Source of the DNA: Planctomycetaceae bacterium
GTDB taxonomy: Bacteria > Planctomycetota > Planctomycetia > Planctomycetales > Planctomycetaceae
Reading direction: 5' to 3'
Assembly: GCA_002724315.1 (NCBI GenBank)
Contig: PBOJ01000067.1
Span: 1 to 55,891, forward strand
DNA length: 55,891 nt
Positions 42,533 to 50,311 of this stretch are shown here, in pieces (the first letter of the stretch is position 1; every line of letters begins with the position of its first letter). The translations under genes were made by a program, and so were the position numbers. The notes below the pieces were generated by a model, which made no database searches, was not told the DNA's origin, and saw nothing but the letters and a program-made list of their open reading frames with translations.

Positions 42533-45217
42533 ATGTCCACGCCCATTTTTCTTCGCCGCGGCCTCCTGGCACTAGCTATCGCCACCACGCTCCTGGCAAA
42601 CGGCTCGTTGTTGCTTGCCCAGGAAAAAGACAAAGCACCAGTCGACCGCAGCAAGCAGTTGAAGGCGCTCATGGAGCAGTTCCTGTCGGCCACGAAGGCC
42701 AACGACAAGAAAAAAGTGACCGAACTGACCCAGGCAATGAAACTGCCCAAGCCTGCCGAGTTCTTCGTAGCTCACTTCGGCACCGAAAATGCCCGCCGGC
42801 TGTCGGACGAACACGATCGCTTCTCCCCCACCTTCGACGAACAACTGCCCCGGCTGTTTGCCAGCATGCTGAAACGCAACCGGACCAACCTCAACATCCA
42901 GCGTCACACCACCCCCAATCCCAAGGCGACCGGGAACCAGAACAACGCCCTGAAGGCGATGAAGACACCTATCGCCCTTTACTCGGTGCGATTCGTCGAA
43001 CCCGGCAAGCGATTGGGAACTCACGTCTACAACTTCGTTCACGTCGACGGGGCCTTCCGCCTGGCCGGTGCCATGCGGAACATCGCACCACCCCCCAAGC
43101 CCAAACCCGAGGGCGTGCCGATCGCCTTCCCCCTGAAGGCCAAGCGGATTCTCTTCCTGGGAGATTCGATCACCCACGCCGGCGGCTTCGTGGCCTGGAT
43201 CGAGACCCAGTGTCGTCTCCAGGGCGTTTCCCCGCTGCCCACCTTCTACAACGTCGGCCTTTCCAGCGAGACCTGTTCGGGACAGTCCGAACCGGCCCAC
43301 CCGTTTCCTCGTCCGGATGTCCACGAGCGACTCGACCGGGTTTTGAAGCGAATCCGGCCGGACGTCGTGGTCTCCTGCTACGGGATGAACGACGGGATCT
43401 ATCACCCCTTCTCGGAGAAACGTTTTCAGATCTACCAGGATGGTGTCAACAGGGTGATCAAGAAGGTCCACGCTGCCGGGGCCAAGCTCGTCCTGATGAC
43501 CCCTCCGCCTTTCGACGCGGTCCCATTGAAAAAGCGAAAAGGTGCCTTGCGACCGGCCGGCTCGAAGGAATTTGCCTACTTCGGGATTTACGAACACTAC
43601 GACCGCGACGTGATCTCCAAGTTCGCCAAGTGGATCATGCAACAGAAGGACCGGGTCGAGATGGTGGTCGACCTGCACACCCCGATCACCAAGCACCTCG
43701 CCGAGCAGCGAAAGCAAAAGCCGGACTACACGCTTTCCCCTGACGGCGTGCATCCCAACCCTCTGGGCCACCGGATTCTCGGCGACACGGTGCTGTTGGC
43801 CTGGGGCATGCCATCGGTGACCGAACCGGACCCGAAACTGCTGGGCCTGATCCAGCAAAAGACCAGCGTCCTGCACGACTCGTATCTTTCGGCCATCGGG
43901 CACAAGCGTCCCGGGGTAAAAAAAGGCCTCCCGACCAAGGAAGCCGAACAGAAAGCGGCCCAACTGCTCAAGCAGGCCGCACCGCTCATCCGAAAGCAGA
44001 GGTCCCCCTCGTCGAGCCAACGACCCTCGACCGGAGGCACGATCCACCAGGTGCACTACCCGTCGCTGATCCAGCCCGGCCGTCTGAGGATTGGTGTCGA
44101 CTTTTACCTCTGGATTCCCGACGGCGTAAAAACCCTGCGTGGAGTGATCGTGCACCAGCACGGCTGTGGCGTCGGAGCCTCCAGGGGAGGGCGTACTGCC
44201 GCCGACGACCTCCATTGGCAAGCACTGGCCCGCAAGTGGAACTGTGCATTGCTGGGATCGATGTATGAACCTCGACGCGAAATCAACTGCCGTTGGTGGT
44301 GTGATTCCCGAAACGGATCAAACGACCGTTTCCTGGAATGCCTGGAACACTTCGCCGCGGCCAGTTCGCACCCCGAACTGAAAACGGCCCCGTGGTGCCT
44401 GTGGGGACACTCCGGCGGCGGCTTCTGGGCCAGCCTGGTCCAGGCTCGTCATCCCGAGAGAGTCGTGGCCATCTGGTTCCGTTCGGGCACAGCCTTCGGT
44501 TACTGGACCAAGGGGGAGACCGTGGCCCCGAAACTCCCCAGGGCCGCCTACGGAATCCCGATGATCGGCAACCCGGGCCTGAAAGAGAAAGACGACGCCC
44601 GGTTTCACACGGCCTGGGATGGCCTGCGTGACATGCGAGCCGCCTATCTCAAGCGAGGAGCCGTGTTCTTCGAGTTTGCTCCCGACCCCAGAACCGCTCA
44701 CCAGTGCGGCGACAGTCGTTACATGGCCATTCCGTTCTTTGACTTCTGGCTGGAACATCGTCTGCCACAGGTGGGCCAGACCGGTCGGCCACTCCGTCCA
44801 GCCGCCCCCGCGGTGGCCTTGTGGGGCGAGCACATGGCCGGCAAGTTGGCCGAGTACATCAAGACGGGAGCCGTCTCGGACACGACTCCGCCGCCGGCTC
44901 CTAGCGGGGTCCAGGTGAAACGCCTGGAGAACGGCCAGGTCGAGGTGACCTGGCAGGCGACGGCTGACTTCGAGAGCGGAATCCGCGCCTTCGTCATCGA
45001 GCGAGGCGGGAAGCGGGTCGGCCAGGTTCCCGAGAAACCGTCCAACCCCTTCGGGCGGCCACTGTTCCAGGGAATGACCTACCACGACACACCACGACCG
45101 CCCCTGTCGGCCATGCGTTTTGTCGACAAGTCAGCTTCAACCGGAGCCGTACCCAAGTACTCAGTGCGAACCATCAACACGGTCGGACTGGAATCGAAGG
45201 CCACCTCCAGCCGTTAG
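42533..45217 (+). CDS. exported two-headed esterase: SGNH/GDSL hydrolase fused to alpha/beta-hydrolase and FN3-like domain
   Basis: This 894-residue protein has a signal peptide (GLLALAIATTLLANGSLLLAQ) and a charged region to about residue 195 without recognisable domains. The SGNH domain (about 200-430) has all four blocks: GDSIT with Ser212, NVGLSSE with Gly242, GMNDG with Asn286, and DGVHPN with Asp404 and His407. A helical linker leads to an alpha/beta-hydrolase domain (about 505-750) with VIVHQHGCG as oxyanion loop, nucleophile Ser627 in GHSGGG, and FAPDPRTAHQCGDSRY supplying candidate Asp and His. An FN3-like sandwich (about 783-885) closes the protein. Two unrelated esterase folds in one chain suggest a combined attack on acetylated or aromatic-ester-decorated polysaccharide. 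Confidence 0.85.
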   Translation: MSTPIFLRRGLLALAIATTLLANGSLLLAQEKDKAPVDRSKQLKALMEQFLSATKANDKKKVTELTQAMKLPKPAEFFVAHFGTENARRLSDEHDRFSPTFDEQLPRLFASMLKRNRTNLNIQRHTTPNPKATGNQNNALKAMKTPIALYSVRFVEPGKRLGTHVYNFVHVDGAFRLAGAMRNIAPPPKPKPEGVPIAFPLKAKRILFLGDSITHAGGFVAWIETQCRLQGVSPLPTFYNVGLSSETCSGQSEPAHPFPRPDVHERLDRVLKRIRPDVVVSCYGMNDGIYHPFSEKRFQIYQDGVNRVIKKVHAAGAKLVLMTPPPFDAVPLKKRKGALRPAGSKEFAYFGIYEHYDRDVISKFAKWIMQQKDRVEMVVDLHTPITKHLAEQRKQKPDYTLSPDGVHPNPLGHRILGDTVLLAWGMPSVTEPDPKLLGLIQQKTSVLHDSYLSAIGHKRPGVKKGLPTKEAEQKAAQLLKQAAPLIRKQRSPSSSQRPSTGGTIHQVHYPSLIQPGRLRIGVDFYLWIPDGVKTLRGVIVHQHGCGVGASRGGRTAADDLHWQALARKWNCALLGSMYEPRREINCRWWCDSRNGSNDRFLECLEHFAAASSHPELKTAPWCLWGHSGGGFWASLVQARHPERVVAIWFRSGTAFGYWTKGETVAPKLPRAAYGIPMIGNPGLKEKDDARFHTAWDGLRDMRAAYLKRGAVFFEFAPDPRTAHQCGDSRYMAIPFFDFWLEHRLPQVGQTGRPLRPAAPAVALWGEHMAGKLAEYIKTGAVSDTTPPPAPSGVQVKRLENGQVEVTWQATADFESGIRAFVIERGGKRVGQVPEKPSNPFGRPLFQGMTYHDTPRPPLSAMRFVDKSASTGAVPKYSVRTINTVGLESKATSSR

Positions 45218-45258
45218 ACACTGCACTTTGACAGCCCATTTGCGGTATTCTGCTCGGC

Positions 45259-46206
45259 ATGATCATCGGAACCACAGCCCAGATCTTTGACCACCTCTCA
45301 CACGGCATGGCCCTGGCCGTGGTTGCCGTCGCCCTGCTGGTCCTGGCGAGAGTCGTCTTCGGCTTCACGACGAGGTTGAAACCGGAAACCGAGTTGATCG
45401 AAAGCGAGAATTCGGCCTACGGGATCTACCTGGCCGCGTTTCTGTCGGGAACGGCGATCGCCCTGGCCGGCTCGCTGTTCGAACGTCAGTCCGAAGCCCT
45501 GGTGCCGACTCTCGGCGCGATGCTCTGTGAGGGAGTGCTGTTGATCGTGTTGTTGAGGCTTGGCTGCGAGATCAACGACCGCCTGGTCCTCACCGGCTTC
45601 AGCCTCGACACCGAGATCTCCGAAGACCGAAACCGTGGTGCGGCGTTCTGTGCCGGAGGATCGTGCCTGGCCACCGGATTGATCCTCAACGGAGCGTTGA
45701 CCGGATACAGCGACGGCCTGCTCTACGGACTCCGTGACACTTCGCTGCTGTGGGCCATTGGGCAGGTGGTCCTTGTCACGGGTGCGGTTGCCTACCGACG
45801 CCTGGCCAGATTCGACATCCATCAACTGATCCAGTTCGACGACAACGCTGCGGCAGGCTTGAGGTTTGGATCCTTCTTGGCCGGACTGGGCCTGGTTGTC
45901 CGGGGCGCGTTGCTGAAGGCCCCCATGACCGACCTCTCCACTCACGGCCTCAACACCCTGTTGTTGGCCGTTGGCGGACTGCTGCTTTTCTCTCTCCTGT
46001 ATCCCGTTGGCCGACGGATGGTGCTGTTGACGCGATCGAGCAGTGACGAAATCGACATGCATGGCAACATGTCGGTCAGCCTGGTGGGATCAGCCGTCAC
46101 GCTCTCTATCGCGTTGCTGGTGGCCCAGGCCATAGCGCTCGTTCAGCCCCCCCCACCCCAGGCCCCCGACAGCACCCCGCCACCGGCCACTGTTCCCAAC
46201 GAGTGA
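45259..46206 (+). CDS. double DUF350 integral membrane protein
   Basis: This 315-residue protein has about eight transmembrane helices. Four stretches share a pattern of acidic residues, then Asn, then two small-residue-rich helices: ESENSAYGIYLAAFLSGTAIALAGS, EDRNRGAAFCAGGSCLATGLILNGA, FDDNAAAGLRFGSFLAGLGLVVRGA and DMHGNMSVSLVGSAVTLSIALLVAQ. Single DUF350 (YjfL-type) proteins hold two such units, so this looks like two DUF350 domains in one chain. DUF350 proteins often occur with PspA-like envelope-stress genes in other bacteria; none is seen here. The C-terminal 25 residues are Pro/Ala-rich. The gene begins 41 bases after the esterase, and the next gene follows 10 bases after its stop. Confidence 0.78.
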   Translation: MIIGTTAQIFDHLSHGMALAVVAVALLVLARVVFGFTTRLKPETELIESENSAYGIYLAAFLSGTAIALAGSLFERQSEALVPTLGAMLCEGVLLIVLLRLGCEINDRLVLTGFSLDTEISEDRNRGAAFCAGGSCLATGLILNGALTGYSDGLLYGLRDTSLLWAIGQVVLVTGAVAYRRLARFDIHQLIQFDDNAAAGLRFGSFLAGLGLVVRGALLKAPMTDLSTHGLNTLLLAVGGLLLFSLLYPVGRRMVLLTRSSSDEIDMHGNMSVSLVGSAVTLSIALLVAQAIALVQPPPPQAPDSTPPPATVPNE

Positions 46207-46216
46207 TCCCCCTCCG

Positions 46217-48241
46217 ATGCGGACCGATCGATCACGCCCGCAATGGACCGCCTGGTGGGTCACCGCCTGCACGGTCGCCGTCCACATCATGTGGACCGTC
46301 GATGTCTGGGCGAGGGCCGGCGGAGGAGGAGGGTTCAGCGGGGGCGGAGGAGGGGGTGGCGGATTCAGTGGCGGGGGAGGTGGCGGATTCAGCAGTGGAG
46401 GAAGTTATGGCGGTGGAGGAGGTGGTCCAGCAGACCCCGTTGTCGTCGTTATCTTTTTCGTCCTGATTCTTGGCGTGGGCGCGGCGAGTATTGTGGGCGG
46501 TTTTTTGGGAAACAGGGACAACGAGACCGACGACCGCCCCACATACGCGACCCGTCGTACCGGACACCTGGACAACATTGCCAAGCTGCAACGGACCGAC
46601 CCGAACTTCGACTTCGACGAGTTCGCTCACCGTGTGGAACACGCTTTCCTCGAAATCCAGGACGCCTGGTGTGCCCAGGACATGGAACCGGTCCGCGCTT
46701 ACGTCTCCGACAGCATCCTCGAGCGATTCTCGCTGCAAATTGGTGAACAGATCCGCGAGGGATACCACGACCACATGACGGACATCGACGTCGACCGCGA
46801 CAAGATGCGACTGGCCGGTCTCACGCAGACCGGTCACTTCGATGTCGTGGACATCTACATCTCCTGCGATGCGGTCGACATTCGTGTCTCCCTGGAAACC
46901 GGCAAACCGCTCACTCCCCGATCGCCCATCGAACAACTCTCCAGTTGGGTTGATGGACAGACCATGACCGACGCGGCAATGGATTTTGAATCCGACGATT
47001 TTGTCGAGTACTGGTCATTTCTCAGGCGACGGGGCGTGCAATCCCAGGGCGGCTCGGGGTTGATCGAAGGCAACTGCCCAAACTGCGGCTCGGAACTCGA
47101 ACTCAACCAGATCGGCGCATGCGATGCGTGCGGCGCCGTCCTGCGTGGCGGCGAACACGACTGGGTCCTGGCCGAAATCACCCAGGCCAGTGAATGGCGT
47201 CCCCCTCAGACGTCGCCGGAACGACTGGCATCGATTGAGAGATTTCGTGCCGAGCGGGACCCCGGTTTCACCACGCAACACGCAGAAGACCGCGGCTCGG
47301 TCATCTTCTGGCGCAAGGCAATGGCCGACCGCACAGGTTCCATTGATCCACTGCGAAAAATGGCGACCGACGAATTGTGTGACCGCCTGGCGAACGAGAT
47401 GGTCGAAGCGGACGCATCCAACGGCCGCGAATTCTGGCATGACTGCTCGGTCGGATCAGTCGATTGCCTGGGAATTGTCTCTGATAAAGACACCGACTAC
47501 CTGTTGCTGACAATCCACTCCTCCGGCAATCTTCACCTGGTCCTAAGCAACGGAGAACTCGTTGACCGCGACCAATGGTCTCGCCTCAGAATGCTGTATG
47601 TGCTCAAACGCAATTCCGGCGTCACATCGCGGGTTGAACGGACCATCTCGTCGGCACACTGCCCGTCATGCGGGGCCCCCGAAACCGACATCACCTCGCA
47701 CACCTGTGGGTTCTGCAACGAGGTGGTCAACGACGGACGGCACGACTGGGTACTGCACGACATTGGCCCTGCCTATTCGGAAACAGCACGAACCTGGACA
47801 AAACGACTCGAGCAACAGGATCGTCAGGTGGCTGCAGCGGCGGCCGCCACGGACAACGGGCCGCCGGTACCCAGCAACGCCGACGCGTTGGCCTGGGTCA
47901 TCCGGACCGTTGCAGCCGACAAGACACTGAGCCCGGAAGAAAAAAAAGCCGTACTCCGACTGGGCAAGAAACACGACGTCCCGGTCAAGACGCTCCAGTC
48001 GATGCTCTCCCTGGCCGTCAAAGGCGAACTCGACGCCCCCCCGCCCCCCGACGACACCGCCACCCGCCGCTGGCTCACCCTGATCGCCGACGCGGCACTT
48101 TCGGATGGACAACTGGACGCGAGCGAAGAGGACGTGTTGATTCGACTGGGAGATTACGCCGAACTGTCCAACTACGACATCAAACTTCTGCTGGCCAAAC
48201 GGCGAACCCATCTGTTTGCATCGCGACAACGGAGAACATGA
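46217..48241 (+). CDS. Gly-rich, Tim44-like, double zinc-ribbon, TerB-like membrane protein (copy 1)
   Basis: This 674-residue protein has a hydrophobic leader (residues 10-33) and a Gly-rich segment (35-70, units of FSGGGGG). One membrane helix follows (74-97). A Tim44/NTF2-like domain (about 125-275) has HRVEHAFLEIQDAWCAQD and SDSILERF. Zinc ribbon 1 has Cys287, Cys290, Cys302 and Cys305 and is followed by GGEHDWVL (311-318). A second domain of similar layout (about 340-475) has HAEDRGSVIFWRKAMA and DPLRKMATDELCDRL. Zinc ribbon 2 has Cys482, Cys485, Cys497 and Cys500, followed by DGRHDWVL (506-513). A TerB-like helical domain (about 553-665) closes it. Signal, Gly-rich and membrane segments ahead of Tim44 are known in other bacteria; the repeats and TerB part are not familiar to me. 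It is 10 bases after the DUF350 gene. Confidence 0.8.
   Translation: MRTDRSRPQWTAWWVTACTVAVHIMWTVDVWARAGGGGGFSGGGGGGGGFSGGGGGGFSSGGSYGGGGGGPADPVVVVIFFVLILGVGAASIVGGFLGNRDNETDDRPTYATRRTGHLDNIAKLQRTDPNFDFDEFAHRVEHAFLEIQDAWCAQDMEPVRAYVSDSILERFSLQIGEQIREGYHDHMTDIDVDRDKMRLAGLTQTGHFDVVDIYISCDAVDIRVSLETGKPLTPRSPIEQLSSWVDGQTMTDAAMDFESDDFVEYWSFLRRRGVQSQGGSGLIEGNCPNCGSELELNQIGACDACGAVLRGGEHDWVLAEITQASEWRPPQTSPERLASIERFRAERDPGFTTQHAEDRGSVIFWRKAMADRTGSIDPLRKMATDELCDRLANEMVEADASNGREFWHDCSVGSVDCLGIVSDKDTDYLLLTIHSSGNLHLVLSNGELVDRDQWSRLRMLYVLKRNSGVTSRVERTISSAHCPSCGAPETDITSHTCGFCNEVVNDGRHDWVLHDIGPAYSETARTWTKRLEQQDRQVAAAAAATDNGPPVPSNADALAWVIRTVAADKTLSPEEKKAVLRLGKKHDVPVKTLQSMLSLAVKGELDAPPPPDDTATRRWLTLIADAALSDGQLDASEEDVLIRLGDYAELSNYDIKLLLAKRRTHLFASRQRRT
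46318..46428 (+). repeat. glycine-codon low-complexity tract, copy 1
   Basis: The DNA is a run of imperfect GGN-codon units that encodes FSGGGGG-type repeats at residues 35-70 of the first paralog. Such tracts are prone to length change by slippage. A tract of the same organisation lies at 48471-48575, one residue shorter. Confidence 0.7.
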
Positions 48242-48367
48242 CCGGCCCAACCTGACTCCGAACCCGTACTGGTCCACACCCCGCCAGACGATGCACAGCC
48301 GTGCCGTCTTGACCATCAGTGTTTCCACCGACAACTGCCACCACCCTCCACAAGCACACTACTGCCA

Positions 48368-50293
48368 ATGTGCCCCAAACGAACACGTCCGCGTCTGTCC
48401 GCATGGTGGATCGCCGCCTGTGCGTCCGGAACCAGCCTCCTGTGGACAGCCGATGCCTGGGCCCGGGCCGGCGGAGGCGGTGGGTTCAGCGGAGGAGGAG
48501 GAGGAGGAGGATTCAGCGGCGGTGGCGGTGGAGGGTTCAGCAGTGGTGGGAGTTATGGTGGAGGTGGCGGAGGTGACGTCGACCCTACCATGGCTATTTT
48601 CATGCTTGGACTCTACGCGACCATTTGGCTCATCAGTGCATACAACAAGTCCAAACAGAAACCCCAATCACAGGCTGGGCTCCGTCCCAAAATCAGCCGA
48701 GATGATCATCGGAAGAACGTCTTCAGGCTGAAGCGGACCGATCCTGATTTTGACTTCAGACGTTTTGCGGGACGTGTCGAACACGCCTTCCGAGGGATCC
48801 AGGCCGCGTGGTGCAAGCAAGATCTGAAACCGATCCGAGGCTACGTTTCCGACAGCATCCTCGAACGGTTCACGCTGCAGATCGGCGAACAGATCCGTGA
48901 GGGATATCGCGATCACATGCCCGAAATCGATGTGCATCGTGACCGTATGTCCCTTGCGTCAGTCAAGGTGACGGAACATTTCGAGACTGTTGATATCTGC
49001 ATTTCCTGTACGGCCATCGACTTTCGTGTTTCGCTCAAGACGGGCAAACCTGTCGACGGCAGGTCGGGCCCACAGACCTTTGTTGAGTACTGGTCGTTTC
49101 TCCGCCGACGCGGTGTCACGTCACAACCCGGTGTCGCTGGGATGATCGAGGGCAACTGCCCCAACTGCGGTTCCCTGCTCCAGCTCAACCAGGTGGGTGA
49201 ATGCGGTTCGTGCGAGGCGGTCGTTCGTGGAGGGGAACACGATTGGGTCCTGGCCGAGATCACCCAGTCCGCTGCCTGGCGTCCACACTCGCCTTCGCAA
49301 CAGGTCCCCTCGATCGACCAGTTCCGTGCCACACGGGACCCCGGGTTCACGATGCAACACGCCGAAGATCGCGGCTCGGTCATCTTCTGGAGAAAGGCCA
49401 TGGCCGAACGCAACGGTTCGATCGATCCGCTCCGCAAAATGGCCACCGACCAGTTGTGTGACCACATCCAAAAGAAGCTGTCTCAGAGCGGCGACTCGGG
49501 CCGGGAATTCTGGCACGACTGCTCGGTTGGGTCGGTCGACTGCCTGGGAATCATCTCCGAGAACGATTTCGACTACCTGCTGGTGTCGATCCACTCGTCA
49601 GGCAACCGCCACCGTGTGTTTCCCGACGGTCGGCTCAAGGACCTGAACGACTGGTCCCGGCTCAGAACCCTGTTCGTTCTCAAGAGACAGTCCGGAGTCA
49701 CGTCAAATATCGAACGAACCATCTCCTCGGCCCACTGCCCCTCGTGTGGTGCCCCCGAATCCGACGTGGCCTCGCACACCTGCTCGTTCTGCAACGAGGT
49801 GGTCAACGATGGCCGGCACGACTGGGTGCTGCACGAATCCGGGTCGGCCGACTCTGAACAGGCCGCTCGCTGGAAGAAACGGCTCGAGGCACAAGACCAG
49901 GCCAACCCCGCACCAACCAGTTCGCATCCAGTGCCCAGCCCCTCCGACGTGATTGCCTGGGCTATCCGCATGATGGCCGCCGACACCACTGTGACCGACG
50001 ACGAGAAAGCGGCGCTGGTGCAACTGGGCAAAAAGGAAAACGTCCCCGAAAACCAGATCCAGGCCATGTTGTCCCAGGCCGCCAGTGGTCAACTCGACGC
50101 CCCGGGCCCACCCGACAACGCCACCGCACGACGCTGGATGACACTGATCGCCGACATTGCCCTCAGCGACGGATTGGTTGACAGCCGAGAGAAGAACGTG
50201 CTGAAACAGTTGGGCAACCACCTCGAATTTGTCGACTACGACATCACGTTGCTGCTGACCAAGCGAAAAGCCCTCCAGCAGCGGTCGGCCTGA
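48368..50293 (+). CDS. Gly-rich, Tim44-like, double zinc-ribbon, TerB-like membrane protein (copy 2)
   Basis: This 641-residue tandem paralog of the preceding gene has the same domain order: leader, Gly-rich tract (35-69), membrane helix (about 73-92), Tim44-like domain (about 122-245), zinc ribbon 1 (Cys264, Cys267, Cys279, Cys282), GGEHDWVLAEITQ, second Tim44-like unit (about 315-445), zinc ribbon 2 (Cys457, Cys460, Cys472, Cys475), DGRHDWVLHE and a TerB-like domain (about 524-635). All eight cysteines are kept. The main difference is the lack of about 20 residues that copy 1 carries before EYWSFLRRRGV. The 126-base gap to copy 1 has no obvious promoter. Conservation of the zinc ligands and HDWVL motifs in both copies implies function. 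Confidence 0.8.
   Translation: MCPKRTRPRLSAWWIAACASGTSLLWTADAWARAGGGGGFSGGGGGGGFSGGGGGGFSSGGSYGGGGGGDVDPTMAIFMLGLYATIWLISAYNKSKQKPQSQAGLRPKISRDDHRKNVFRLKRTDPDFDFRRFAGRVEHAFRGIQAAWCKQDLKPIRGYVSDSILERFTLQIGEQIREGYRDHMPEIDVHRDRMSLASVKVTEHFETVDICISCTAIDFRVSLKTGKPVDGRSGPQTFVEYWSFLRRRGVTSQPGVAGMIEGNCPNCGSLLQLNQVGECGSCEAVVRGGEHDWVLAEITQSAAWRPHSPSQQVPSIDQFRATRDPGFTMQHAEDRGSVIFWRKAMAERNGSIDPLRKMATDQLCDHIQKKLSQSGDSGREFWHDCSVGSVDCLGIISENDFDYLLVSIHSSGNRHRVFPDGRLKDLNDWSRLRTLFVLKRQSGVTSNIERTISSAHCPSCGAPESDVASHTCSFCNEVVNDGRHDWVLHESGSADSEQAARWKKRLEAQDQANPAPTSSHPVPSPSDVIAWAIRMMAADTTVTDDEKAALVQLGKKENVPENQIQAMLSQAASGQLDAPGPPDNATARRWMTLIADIALSDGLVDSREKNVLKQLGNHLEFVDYDITLLLTKRKALQQRSA
48471..48575 (+). repeat. 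glycine-codon low-complexity tract, copy 2
   Basis: This is the GGN-codon run in the second paralog, encoding FSGGGGG-type repeats at residues 35-69. It corresponds to the tract at 46318-46428. Confidence 0.7.
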
Positions 50294-50311
50294 TCGTCTC
50301 GGCAGTCCGGC

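Noticed and set aside
42572-44221. A 549-codon open frame on the minus strand
   Set aside because: It is antisense to the SGNH/alpha-beta fusion, whose catalytic motifs are intact. The mirror product is Gly/Val/Asp-rich without domains.
45235-45260. Possible promoter with TTGACA before the DUF350 gene
   Set aside because: TTGACA is present, but the nearest -10-like TATTCT is only 12 bases away, too close for a sigma-70 promoter.
46318-46428. Gly-rich tract as a CRISPR-like or tandem DNA repeat
   Set aside because: The units are imperfect, follow codon phase and encode a Gly/Phe/Ser segment. There are no equal-length spacers.
48242-48367. Possible promoter or small gene between the two tandem paralogs
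   Set aside because: A TTGACC is visible but no suitable -10 element follows, and no open frame with a ribosome site fits the 126 bases.
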